Assembly (NCBI GenBank): GCA_025451535.1
Contig: JANWKE010000122.1
Coordinates: 1-34,960, forward strand
Source: Verrucomicrobiia bacterium
GTDB taxonomy: Bacteria; Verrucomicrobiota; Verrucomicrobiia; Limisphaerales; UBA11358
Direction of reading: 5' to 3'
Length of the DNA stretch: 34,960 nucleotides
A program made the translations under genes and the position numbers. Of this stretch, positions 15,744 through 23,936 are shown in pieces. The notes under the pieces are model-generated. The model did no database searches, was not told where the DNA came from, and saw nothing but the letters and a program-made list of their open reading frames with translations. The stretch's first letter is position 1. Each line of letters begins with the position of its first letter.

Positions 15744-16130
15744 ATGAAAGCGTTCAAATTATCGCTGCTGATCGCCCTGGTGTTTCTGGCCGGCGTGGCG
15801 GCCGGGGTGGTCGGCACGCGCGTCGCCATCCGCCACTGGGTGACCACCGCCATTCAACGACCGCAAAATTTTCAGATGCTCCTCGAACGCAACTTGCGCT
15901 GGCGGCTCCGGCTCGATGCGCGCCAGCGGGTGGAAGTGCACCGGATCCTGACCGATACCCGCATCCAGTTGAGGGATTTGCGGCAGGGCTATCGTCCGCA
16001 GGTCGTCGCCGTGCTCACCAACACCGAGGCGCAAATATCCGCCATTCTGACGCCGGAACAAGAGGCGCGTTTTGAAAAGATGCAACAGGAAAACCGGCGG
16101 TTCTTTCCGCCACCCGAACCAGAACGGTAG
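15744..16130 (+). CDS. Membrane-anchored Spy/CnrX-like periplasmic sensor
   Basis: A 128-residue protein with an N-terminal signal anchor (FKLSLLIALVFLAGVAAGVV, about 4-23) and a helical periplasmic domain with RLDARQRVEVHRIL and AILTPEQEARFEKMQ, the two halves of the LTxxQ repeat seen in Spy, ZraP and CnrX. It ends in a Pro-rich tail. The ATG at 15744 is two bases after the preceding stop. With the sigma factor and one-span protein before it, the order sigma, small membrane protein, periplasmic LTxxQ protein has the same three parts as the CnrH/CnrY/CnrX metal-responsive system. Which signal it senses is not visible; it has few His and no Cys. Confidence 0.7.
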   Translation: MKAFKLSLLIALVFLAGVAAGVVGTRVAIRHWVTTAIQRPQNFQMLLERNLRWRLRLDARQRVEVHRILTDTRIQLRDLRQGYRPQVVAVLTNTEAQISAILTPEQEARFEKMQQENRRFFPPPEPER

Positions 16131-16148
16131 CCGGACAGGTTTGCAACT

Positions 16149-16223
16149 GTAGCGGCGCTCTATGAGCGCCGCATTTCATTTTTGTGCCAGAATGATTTTC
16201 CGGCGGTCACAGACCGCCGCTAC
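16149..16223. repeat. Double-hairpin intergenic repeat, copy 1
   Basis: GTAGC, then GGCGCTC-TAT-GAGCGCC (16154-16170), an A/T-rich spacer, GGCGGTC-ACA-GACCGCC (16202-16218), then GCTAC. The outer GTAGC and GCTAC pair with each other. The same layout is found at 26876-26948 and, with other stem sequences, at 33115-33189. It lies just past the end of the sigma-factor operon and may act as a 3' stabiliser or terminator. Confidence 0.8.
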
Positions 16224-16312
16224 AGCAAAACTGCCGTTGAACCACATCTGCTCGAACGATACAAATTCCATTTGAGCAAAACCGGCGATGGCGGTACTGT
16301 GGGCGTTGCTTT

Positions 16313-16389
16313 GCGCGCGTAGCTCAATTGGATAGAGCGTCGGCCTCCGGAGCCGAAGGTTGTGGGTTCGACCCCCGCCGCGCGTACCA
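16313..16389 (+). tRNA. tRNA-Arg, anticodon CCG
   Basis: A complete cloverleaf: acceptor GCGCGCG (16313-16319) pairs with CGCGCGT (16379-16385, first pair G-U), D arm GCTC/GAGC, anticodon arm TCGGC/GCCGA with loop holding CCG at 16347-16349, T arm GTGGG-TTCGACC-CCCGC (16362-16378). The discriminator A and an encoded CCA (16387-16389) follow, then a run of six T. It reads the Arg codon CGG. It sits immediately upstream of the accessory cluster starting at 16598. Confidence 0.97.
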
Positions 16390-16561
16390 GTTTTTTCTGT
16401 GTCTTCGTTGCCGTCGCAACTGAACCAAAAACCAGCGGCGACCCAATCCATTTTAAACTACCAATACACTGAATTACCTGCTGGAAGGCTGGAAAACTGC
16501 CTGAAATCGCTCAAAAACACCCACAAATACGCAGTAAACAACTCTCGACTTGTATTTGTAC

Positions 16562-16590
16562 TTGCGACTTTAATTTGAAAGTCGTACCTT
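16562..16590 (+). promoter_or_regulatory. Candidate promoter with palindromic operator, abiEi-like gene
   Basis: CGACTTT-AATTTG-AAAGTCG (16565-16584) is a perfect 7-base inverted repeat. It is placed between a -35-like TTGCGA (16562-16567) and a -10-like TACCTT (16585-16590), 17 bases apart; transcription would start at or beside the ATG at 16598. An extra half-site CGACTT lies at 16546-16551. AbiEi-type antitoxins are known to repress their own promoters through inverted repeats, so autoregulation is likely. Confidence 0.5.
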
Positions 16591-16597
16591 TATTTGC

Positions 16598-17665
16598 ATG
16601 AAAGAGATTCGATTCGAGTATCCGATAGAAAACTTCCCGGGTTTTCTGGCTGACGCCGCTTGGGGCGATACCGTATACGAGGTGCTCGTGGAAACCAAGG
16701 ATGCCCGAAGGTTGCGCACGGCTTTGATGGAAATGGCCCGGGTCGCCGCGTCAGACAAGGTACGTCGCGCGGTGCTGGTGCTGGAAGAGCCGGCCATCAC
16801 GGAATCCCGCTTGCGCGAAGAATGGCAGGGAGCAGCTTCGGTCATCCGGCCGGAGCTTTTCGGTCGCCTGGCCATGGCGATTCGTCAATCCGGGAAATGG
16901 AGTGGCATCCCGGTTTCCCCGGACACCGGGGAAGTTCCGGTCCTGGATGAAATCCTCCGGCATGAAATCTCGCGTCGGCCCGCCCCGTCGGGCAGAAATT
17001 CAGAGGCCCACTATGAGATACTGCGCATCCTCATTCACCAATGGCTGCTCGGCCGGGGGCCGTTCGCAATCAATTCACTCATGAAAATTTCCGGGACCAG
17101 CCACCCGACGGTCTCACGTTCCCTCGATCGTCTGGACCATTATTTGAAACGCCATTCCGACCGCAGTGTCGAACTGCGAATTTTCCCGCGCGAAGAATGG
17201 GCACGCTTGCTGGCGGTGTCGGATGACGTTCGCGGCACGGTTCGTTTCGCCGACCGTTCCGGCCAGCCGCGCTCGCCGGAATCCTTGCTGCGTCGTTTGG
17301 GCCAGCTTCGACTTCCCGCTATTGCCATCGGTGGTGTCCTGGGGGCAGAACATTACCAGCCCGCCCTCGACCTCATCGGTAATCCGCGCCTCGACATTTG
17401 CCTCCACGCCGGGCGCAAGGCCGCCGACCTTTCGTGGGTTGAACGCCTTGATCCGGGTCTCGAGCGAACGGTTCGCCGCGACGAATCACCGGCCGTGGTG
17501 ATTCACACCCTCCGGCGGGCAGAGTCGCTTTTCCAACCCGGGGCCGACGGTCTCCCCTGGGCCGACCCGGTCGAATGTCTGCTCGATTTGCACGAAGCGG
17601 GTCTTGAATCCCAGGCGCTGGAGTTTCTGAATTCATTCCCTGTAACCCGAGGCAGCCCGTTATGA
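16598..17665 (+). CDS. AbiEi-like transcriptional regulator / antitoxin
   Basis: A 355-residue protein. Residues 1-100 form an alpha/beta region with DTVYEVLVETKDARRL; residues about 138-185 are a winged helix-turn-helix (FAINSLMKISGTSHPTVSRS, LDRLDHYLKR); residues about 225-347 resemble the C-terminal domain of type IV AbiEi antitoxins, with AIGGVLGAEHYQPAL, a strand of the PRLDICLH type, and the ending WADPVECLLDLHEAGLESQALEFL that parallels the family's 'VSPVQLYLDL...EAA..L' helix. Its stop overlaps the start of the nucleotidyltransferase gene (ATGA), as in AbiEi-AbiEii pairs. The extra N-terminal 130 residues are not part of the classical AbiEi, where the HTH is at the N-terminus. The family call is by motif reading and gene partner. 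Confidence 0.65.
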   Translation: MKEIRFEYPIENFPGFLADAAWGDTVYEVLVETKDARRLRTALMEMARVAASDKVRRAVLVLEEPAITESRLREEWQGAASVIRPELFGRLAMAIRQSGKWSGIPVSPDTGEVPVLDEILRHEISRRPAPSGRNSEAHYEILRILIHQWLLGRGPFAINSLMKISGTSHPTVSRSLDRLDHYLKRHSDRSVELRIFPREEWARLLAVSDDVRGTVRFADRSGQPRSPESLLRRLGQLRLPAIAIGGVLGAEHYQPALDLIGNPRLDICLHAGRKAADLSWVERLDPGLERTVRRDESPAVVIHTLRRAESLFQPGADGLPWADPVECLLDLHEAGLESQALEFLNSFPVTRGSPL

Positions 17666-18603
17666 GCCGTGACGCCAATGTGAAATTGATTTCGCCCGGG
17701 GCGGTTCTGAAACAAATCGCCGCCGCCATTCCGCCGGACTTCCGGCAAAACATCATCATCGTCGGCAGCCTGGCGGCGGGCTATCATTTCTTTGGCGACA
17801 ACCCCAGGCTGCAAGTCCGCACCAAAGACGTGGATTGCCTTATCTCTCCGCGCATCAAGGCCATCCCTGCCGGACAGGCCGTCGCGGACCGTTTGTTTGC
17901 CGAGCAGTGGCAGTTGCGGACCGAGGGTAGTTGGGGCAAACCCGGTGATGCCCGGACTCCCGAAAACCGGTTACCGGTCGTCCGACTTCATCCGCCCGGT
18001 TCGCAGGATTGGTTCATCGAACTCCTCACCGTTCCCGAGTCCGAAAACGATCTCGACCGGAAAGACCTTCGCCTGGTTACCACCAAAGGGCATTTCAGCC
18101 TGTGCAGCTTTCGTTTTCTGTCGCTGGTGGAATTCGAGCCCGGCGCGACTCCGTTTGGCATCGCCATCGCCCGCCCCGAAACCATGGCGCTGGCCAACTT
18201 GCTGCATCACCCGGTGATCGGGAAAGAGACGATGAGTGGTCTGATTGCCGGCCGTCGCATCAAACGCAGCAACAAAGACCTGGGGCGCGTCCTTGCGCTG
18301 GCCCGGCTCACGGAAGGCAAGCGGGAGGATTCACTGCTGGAATGGCCAAAAATCTGGGCGGCTGCGCTGCAAAGCCGCTTCCCGTCGCACTGGCGCGAAC
18401 TCGCTCCACGAGTGGGGGCCGGGTTACGGCAACTGCTGCGCCCGGAAAATGAAGCCGACCTGGAAGAGGCCCGTCATACGTGCGAAAACGGGTTGCTCGC
18501 TTTCCAGGCACCCTCGCTGAAACTGTTGGAAATAACGGGGCAACGGTTGCTCCAGGATGCCGTTGAGCCGCTCGAAAAAATCTCCACGGCACCGCGAGGA
18601 TAA
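17662..18603 (+). CDS. AbiEii-like nucleotidyltransferase, putative toxin
   Basis: A 313-residue protein of the DNA polymerase-beta-like nucleotidyltransferase fold. The core motif is IIIVGSLAAGYHFFG (Gly35-Ser36) followed by TKDVDCLIS with Asp56 and Asp58, the metal-binding pair; a possible third acidic position is in DWFIELL. The C-terminal half is helical with KRSNKDLGRVLALARL, similar in place to the helical half of AbiEii toxins. Such enzymes add nucleotides to tRNA or other targets and stop growth when not balanced by the antitoxin. It is translationally coupled to the AbiEi-like gene. The helicase-nuclease gene follows after 201 bases. That gap (18604-18804) shows no clear gene or terminator, so the helicase may have its own promoter. 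Confidence 0.7.
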   Translation: MSRDANVKLISPGAVLKQIAAAIPPDFRQNIIIVGSLAAGYHFFGDNPRLQVRTKDVDCLISPRIKAIPAGQAVADRLFAEQWQLRTEGSWGKPGDARTPENRLPVVRLHPPGSQDWFIELLTVPESENDLDRKDLRLVTTKGHFSLCSFRFLSLVEFEPGATPFGIAIARPETMALANLLHHPVIGKETMSGLIAGRRIKRSNKDLGRVLALARLTEGKREDSLLEWPKIWAAALQSRFPSHWRELAPRVGAGLRQLLRPENEADLEEARHTCENGLLAFQAPSLKLLEITGQRLLQDAVEPLEKISTAPRG

Positions 18604-18804
18604 CAGTAAACGCTGCAAAATTCGTCTGTTCTGCTCATCAAACGGCACCTGGGCGTTCCGGGGATGGTTCACTATCACACCCGAAAAGCGCGCGAAATTG
18701 CGCCTGAAAATTGAAAGTTTCACCAATTTTGAACGCAGCAGGTTCAATCCCGGTCTAAAATCTCCGCCTATTAGACAGACAAGGGGGACTGAAATAGACG
18801 CACC

Positions 18805-21800
18805 ATGAATGAGCTAAGACCCATACCATCACTACCATTAACCGCATCACCATCATCGGAACCGGCAGAGCGGCTGCTGAAAATCTTTGAGTTCCTGAAA
18901 ACCTACCTCGATTTGCGCTACCCGCACGTGCGGGACATTGGGCAGCAAATGCGGGTGCTCCGGCTGAACGACCTGCCGCAGCACGCGGCCATTGAAATCT
19001 TCCGCCCGAACGGCGATCCCGAACAGGAATCGGAGGAGGACAGCGACATCATTTTGCGCATCACGCGGCCCGGCCTGACACATTGCCCGACGCCACCGGC
19101 GGCGATTGCCGACTGGCTGAAACCCGGCTGGCAGGAGATTGACGCCAGTGCCGAGATCCAGCCGTCCCGGACGGTGCGGGAAAAGAACGGGTCGACGCGG
19201 GTTGAGCGGTTTGAAGAAGTGCCGCAACGCCCGGCCTCGTTCCGGAAATGGCAGGAGGAACGGGCCGAATGGCAGCGGAACGAACAGCCGGCCCGCCAGG
19301 CGCTCGCGACTTTCCAGGCGGCCTATGAATGGTTTGGCATCCATGAACGCGAAGCGGAACAAATCGAACTGCTGGTTGGCGACGGACTGTTGCATTGTCC
19401 CGACGCAGCCGGGGCGTTCAACCATCAGGTGCTGCTCCAGCGGCTGGAACTGGAATTCTATCCGGAAAAGGGCAACCCGCAATTCGTCTTCCGCAAACGC
19501 GAACAACCGCCCGAATTGTATGTGGAATTTCTGCGCCTGCTCCCGCAGGCAAACCACCAGCAAATCGCAAAATGCGTGGACGAGTTGAAGCAAACCGAAC
19601 TGTCACCCTTGGGTGGAGAGGAGACCGACGGATATCTGCGCCGGTTGATTTACGGCATCTTTCCGGGCGCCGGCGAAATGCTGGCTGCCGGCGAACCGCC
19701 CAAAGACGACCAGCCGAGCATCCGCCGGGCGCCGGTCATCTTCATGCGCCAGCGCCGTTCGGGAGTTGAGAATGTGTTAGATATGGTGCGGGAGGACATC
19801 GGCAAGCGGACAGATTTTTCCGCCGCCCTGCTGCAAATCGTGGGCCTCGGCAATGGGCATCCGGCTGCGGCGCCGCGGCCAGTGCCTTCGCCAGGAACCG
19901 CCACCGGGCATGGTGACGCCGAAATTCTGTTGAGCAAGCCGGCGAACAAGGAGCAGCTGGAAATTGCCCGCCAATTGACGAAGCGCGATTGCGTGGTGGT
20001 GCAAGGCCCGCCGGGAACCGGCAAGACGCATACGATTGCGAACCTGCTTGGCCATCTGCTGGCGCAAGGCAAGCGCGTCCTCGTCACGGCGCACACCCCG
20101 AAAGCGTTGCGCGTGTTGCGGCAGAAAGTGGTGGCGGCGTTGCAACCTCTGTGCATCAGCGTTCTGCATAATGACCGGCAGAGCCAGGCGGAATTGCAGC
20201 AGTCCGTCCGACAAATCTCGGTCCGGCTCGCCCAGGATGACCAGGTGTTGGAGCGGGAGGCGGAACGGATCCGGCGCGAACGCGAACGGATTATGGCCGA
20301 ACTGGCCCGGGCCCGGGCACGATTGCTGGAGGCGCGCCAGGATGAAATCCGCGGCGTCCAGCTCGGTGGCAAAGCGGTCAGGCCGGTTGACGCCGCGAAA
20401 CGGGTGAAACGGGGTGTGGGTTCGGACGATTGGATTCCGGGCCCGGTCAATTTGGGCGAGGAACCGCCGCTGTCGCCGGCCGAAGTCGCCGCGCTTTATC
20501 ACACCAACGCGCGGGTCAGTCTCCGCGACGAACGCGAGTTAAAGGCGGGCCGCCCCGACACCAAGGCACTGCCAACCCCTGCGGCGTTCCGGGAATTGAT
20601 GGACGAAATCGGCGCCTTGTCTGCGCAGAACCTCCGCTACCGGGAGGAATTGTGGAATGGAGCCGCCGGCCCCGATGATTTGGCGGAGTTCGACCGCATG
20701 TTGTCCCGCGCCACCAGGGCCATTGAATTTTTGAAGGACAGCGCGCCATGGCAACTGGAAGCCGTGCAAGCCGGGCGCGATGGCAGCAGCGCGCGGCAGG
20801 TCTGGGATTCGCTGGTCGAGCTGATTGATAACTCCTGGAGCGAGATCCAGGCTTGCCACACCCAGGTCATGACCCACGGTCCGCAAGTGGACGACCAGCG
20901 ACCGCCGCGTGAATTGCTGCCCATCGTGGACGAGATTATCGCGCACATTGAATCGGGAAAGTCGTTCGGGCGGTTGACGAAACTGACCAGGCCCCATTGC
21001 CACCAGTTTATCACCACCGTGCGTCTGGGCAATCGTCCGCCGGCCCTGGACCAGCCGGCACAGTTCCGGGCGGTGCGGGCGTTGCTTCGCATGCAGATCG
21101 TCCGGGAGGAACTCGCCGAACGGTGGGCGCGGCAGATGTCGTCCCACGGCGCCCCGCCGACAGACGCTTTGACCGACCAGCCGGAGAAGGTCGCCCACGG
21201 TTTCGTGCCGACGATTCAGAATTGCCTGGACTGGCACAAGTCAACCTGGCTCGCGCTGGAAGCTGATTTTGAGCGGCTCGGTTTTCACTGGCAGAGTTAC
21301 CTGGAATCCACCCCGCCGGAAACCGGGGCCAACGCGGCATTGCGCCGCCTGCGCACGGCGGTGACCGGCGAATTGGAAACCATTCTTAAGGCGCGTGCCG
21401 GCCGGCTGCGCGAAAAATATCTGGAAGGGGTGTGGACCACCTGGCTGGCGGCGCTCCCGGAGAGCGGCCAGCCGGAAGCAGCGGCAACCCGGGAATTGAG
21501 AACATCCCTCCGGGAAGCGTCGCCGACGGATTATGAACAGGCTTACGAGGAATTGGTTCGCCTCAAGAACCTTGAACCGGACCTGGAGTCGCGTCGAAAT
21601 CTGCTCGCCCGTCTGCAGGCCAGCGCGCCCGCGTGGGCCTCGGCGGTGGAAAACCGTCATCCCGATCACGCCCGGCCGGAACCGCCCGGCGATCCGGCGG
21701 CAGCCTGGGAATGGCGGCAGTTCCATGATGAGCTGGAGCAACGGGCAATGGTTTCGCTCGACGAATTGCAGCAGCACATCGAGCGCCTCAACCATGAACT

Positions 21801-23445
21801 CATGGAGGCCACGGCGCAATTGGCCGAAAAGCGAACGTGGGCGAGTCTGATCCGGCAAACCAGTCCGGAGCAGCAGCACGCGCTGAAATCATATGCCCTC
21901 ACGCGGAACAAGCTGTCGAAAACCGGCACCGGCGTGCGCGATGCGGAATTGCGGGCCGCGGCGAGAAAGGAATTGACCGTGGCCAAAGCCGCGGTGCCCG
22001 TATGGATTATGCCGTTGAACGAAGTCGCCGACTCGTTCGATCCGCGCACCACCCGGTTCGATGTCGTGATCATTGACGAAGCCAGTCAGTGCGATCCGAC
22101 GGCCATGTTCGCACTGTATCTTGGGCGTCAGGCCGTCATCGTGGGTGATGACGAGCAGGTGACGCCGGTGGCGGTGGGCGTGGACATGAAGGAGGTCGAG
22201 GGGTTGATTGACATTCACCTGCCTAAGGATTTTCCGTCGCGGCAACATTACGACGGGACCACCTCCATTTACGAATTGGCGCAGGTGTCGTTCGGCGGTG
22301 TCATCCGGCTGGTGGAACACTTCCGTTGTGCGCCGGACATCATCGCGTTCAGCAATCACCTGTCCTACAAGGGCGAAATCAAGCCATTGCGCGAGGCTTC
22401 CGCCATCAAGCTCGCACCGCATATCATTCCATACCGCGTCGAATGGGACGGCGGTGTCCAGCCGCAGGAGGAATCCAATCAAGCGGAAGCGGAAGCCATT
22501 GCCGCGCTCATTTGCGCCGCACTGGAACAACCGGAGTATGCGAAGAACGAGGAAGGCAAACCGACAACATTTGGTGTCGTGTCCATGGTTGGCGATCGGC
22601 AGGCGATGAAGGTGGACGCAATTTTGCGCCAGCACATCGAACCGGCCGAATACAGACGCCGCCGGATTCTCTGCGGCGATTCGGCGCAATTCCAGGGCGA
22701 TGAACGGGACGTGATGTTTCTGTCCATCGTGGATGCCCCGTCGGCGAAACCACCGCTTCCTTTAAGGCAGGAAGGGCCAAAAAAGATTTTCAAGAAACGG
22801 TTTAACGTCGCTGCCAGCCGGGCGCGCGACCAGATGTGGGTGGTGCACAGTCTCGACCCCGAAACCGACTTGAAGCCGGGCGATTACCGGCGCCGATTGA
22901 TCGAGCACGCCATCAACCCCACGGCGTGGGAAGAAAAAGCGGACCCGCTGCCGGATAAAATGGAGTCCGCGTTTGCAAAGCGGGTGCAGGCCATCCTGCA
23001 AGCGGCGAATTTTATCGTGTTGCCTCGCTTCAAAGTCGGCAGCCACCGGATTGATCTGGCCGTGGTCGGCAACGGACGGCGATTGGCCGTGGAGTGCGAC
23101 GGCGAACGGCACTTCGAACCGGAACAATTGCAGGAAGACCTGGAGCGCCAGGCCGTATTGGAGCGGCTCGGCTGGCAATTTGTCCGCGTGCGCGGGAGCG
23201 TCTTTTTCCGCGACGAAGAGCGGGCGATGGAGCCGGTCTTCCGGCGGCTGGAGGAGCTGGATATCACTGCGGACGCGAAACTGGCCGGTCCGGAGTCTCC
23301 GGCCGGGAAGGATGAATTGGTGCAACGGGTAATCCGGCGGGCCAAAGAATTGCGGGCTGGCTGGCAGCACGGAAAACCGTCCATCGAACTGGTCAAACGC
23401 CTGAGCCTGCCCAACCCGCGAACCCGCCGTGTTCGCATGCGATAA
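18805..23445 (+). CDS. Large SF1 DNA2/NAM7-type helicase with C-terminal REase-like domain
   Basis: 1546 residues. The N-terminal 390 residues show no motif I recognise. The SF1 core is split: Walker A GPPGTGKT at 401-408, then about 680 residues of mostly helical, Arg/Glu-rich insertion, then Walker B IIDEASQCDP (Asp1091-Glu1092), GDDEQVTPV (motif III), LVEHFRC (motif IV), QFQGDERDVMFLS (motif V) and FNVAASRARDQMWVV (motif VI). Residues about 1390-1480 resemble the MTES_1575-type restriction-endonuclease fold often fused to such helicases: HRIDLAV with Asp1417, AVECDGERHF with Glu1430 and Asp1432, then LERLGWQFVRVRGSVFF. It should be an ATP-driven nucleic acid motor with nuclease activity. 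The setting beside a TA-like pair suggests phage or plasmid defence (inference). The core motifs are complete and the frame is intact. Confidence 0.85.
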   Translation: MNELRPIPSLPLTASPSSEPAERLLKIFEFLKTYLDLRYPHVRDIGQQMRVLRLNDLPQHAAIEIFRPNGDPEQESEEDSDIILRITRPGLTHCPTPPAAIADWLKPGWQEIDASAEIQPSRTVREKNGSTRVERFEEVPQRPASFRKWQEERAEWQRNEQPARQALATFQAAYEWFGIHEREAEQIELLVGDGLLHCPDAAGAFNHQVLLQRLELEFYPEKGNPQFVFRKREQPPELYVEFLRLLPQANHQQIAKCVDELKQTELSPLGGEETDGYLRRLIYGIFPGAGEMLAAGEPPKDDQPSIRRAPVIFMRQRRSGVENVLDMVREDIGKRTDFSAALLQIVGLGNGHPAAAPRPVPSPGTATGHGDAEILLSKPANKEQLEIARQLTKRDCVVVQGPPGTGKTHTIANLLGHLLAQGKRVLVTAHTPKALRVLRQKVVAALQPLCISVLHNDRQSQAELQQSVRQISVRLAQDDQVLEREAERIRRERERIMAELARARARLLEARQDEIRGVQLGGKAVRPVDAAKRVKRGVGSDDWIPGPVNLGEEPPLSPAEVAALYHTNARVSLRDERELKAGRPDTKALPTPAAFRELMDEIGALSAQNLRYREELWNGAAGPDDLAEFDRMLSRATRAIEFLKDSAPWQLEAVQAGRDGSSARQVWDSLVELIDNSWSEIQACHTQVMTHGPQVDDQRPPRELLPIVDEIIAHIESGKSFGRLTKLTRPHCHQFITTVRLGNRPPALDQPAQFRAVRALLRMQIVREELAERWARQMSSHGAPPTDALTDQPEKVAHGFVPTIQNCLDWHKSTWLALEADFERLGFHWQSYLESTPPETGANAALRRLRTAVTGELETILKARAGRLREKYLEGVWTTWLAALPESGQPEAAATRELRTSLREASPTDYEQAYEELVRLKNLEPDLESRRNLLARLQASAPAWASAVENRHPDHARPEPPGDPAAAWEWRQFHDELEQRAMVSLDELQQHIERLNHELMEATAQLAEKRTWASLIRQTSPEQQHALKSYALTRNKLSKTGTGVRDAELRAAARKELTVAKAAVPVWIMPLNEVADSFDPRTTRFDVVIIDEASQCDPTAMFALYLGRQAVIVGDDEQVTPVAVGVDMKEVEGLIDIHLPKDFPSRQHYDGTTSIYELAQVSFGGVIRLVEHFRCAPDIIAFSNHLSYKGEIKPLREASAIKLAPHIIPYRVEWDGGVQPQEESNQAEAEAIAALICAALEQPEYAKNEEGKPTTFGVVSMVGDRQAMKVDAILRQHIEPAEYRRRRILCGDSAQFQGDERDVMFLSIVDAPSAKPPLPLRQEGPKKIFKKRFNVAASRARDQMWVVHSLDPETDLKPGDYRRRLIEHAINPTAWEEKADPLPDKMESAFAKRVQAILQAANFIVLPRFKVGSHRIDLAVVGNGRRLAVECDGERHFEPEQLQEDLERQAVLERLGWQFVRVRGSVFFRDEERAMEPVFRRLEELDITADAKLAGPESPAGKDELVQRVIRRAKELRAGWQHGKPSIELVKRLSLPNPRTRRVRMR

Positions 23446-23533
23446 CGTTCGGTGTCGACTGTGTGCGGGAGTCCGTGCCGCACCAGCCCGTTTATCCGCT
23501 ATTCCCCGGGTTCATTTTTTTAAATATTTCCCC

Positions 23534-23579
23534 TTGACTCCATTTTCAAAACCAGCTACCTTTCTATAAAAAGGTAGCT
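23534..23579 (+). promoter_or_regulatory. padR promoter with palindromic operator
   Basis: AGCTACCTTT (23554-23563) and AAAGGTAGCT (23570-23579) form a perfect 10-base inverted repeat around CTATAA. TTGACT (23534-23539) plus TACCTT (23557-23562, inside the left arm) make a 17-base-spaced promoter; alternatively TATAAA at 23565 in the centre is the -10. Either way a dimer bound here would block RNA polymerase, as known for PadR autoregulation. The ATG follows 16 bases after the palindrome. Confidence 0.7.
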
Positions 23580-23595
23580 TGCTGAGTATTTAACG

Positions 23596-23922
23596 ATGAG
23601 CGTGAACGAAAAATTTTCGGCGATTCGGAAGGGGCTGCTCGAGCTTCTCGTGCTGCAGATCATCGCGGCGGAGAAGGTTTATGTGGCGGACATCCTGAAG
23701 CAGCTCAGCGCGACCGAATTCGCCACCCAGGAAGGCACGCTGTATCCATTGCTGAGCCGGATGCGCCGCGAAGGGCTCCTGGATTACGAATGGAAGGAAT
23801 CCGAGGCCGGGCCGCCCCGCAAATATTACGAGCTGACCGCGAAAGGCCGGGAGCAGTTGCGCGAAACCCTGGAGTATTGGGGCCAGATCAACGGGACGGT
23901 GAAAAAACTGGGGCAAAAATAG
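23596..23922 (+). CDS. PadR-family transcriptional repressor
   Basis: A 108-residue winged-helix repressor. The family pattern is complete: RKGLLELLVLQIIAAEKVYV, ILKQLSATEFATQEGTLYP with the recognition helix, LLSRMRREGLLDYEW and the wing GPPRKYYELTAKGREQL. Members dimerise and respond to small molecules or to envelope state. It is followed after 14 bases by the PspC-domain gene and preceded by a palindrome that is very likely its own operator. PadR-PspC pairs occur in several phyla and suggest control of a membrane-stress protein. Confidence 0.93.
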   Translation: MSVNEKFSAIRKGLLELLVLQIIAAEKVYVADILKQLSATEFATQEGTLYPLLSRMRREGLLDYEWKESEAGPPRKYYELTAKGREQLRETLEYWGQINGTVKKLGQK

Positions 23923-23936
23923 AAAGGAAACGACCC

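Noticed and set aside
23463-23483. GTGCGG/CCGCAC hairpin after the helicase as a terminator
   Set aside because: The stem has only 6 pairs with a 9-base loop and no T-run follows.
16313-23600. Integrated element using tRNA-Arg as attachment site
   Set aside because: No direct repeat of the tRNA 3' end was found downstream of the cluster, and there is no integrase gene in the window. The adjacency remains suggestive only.
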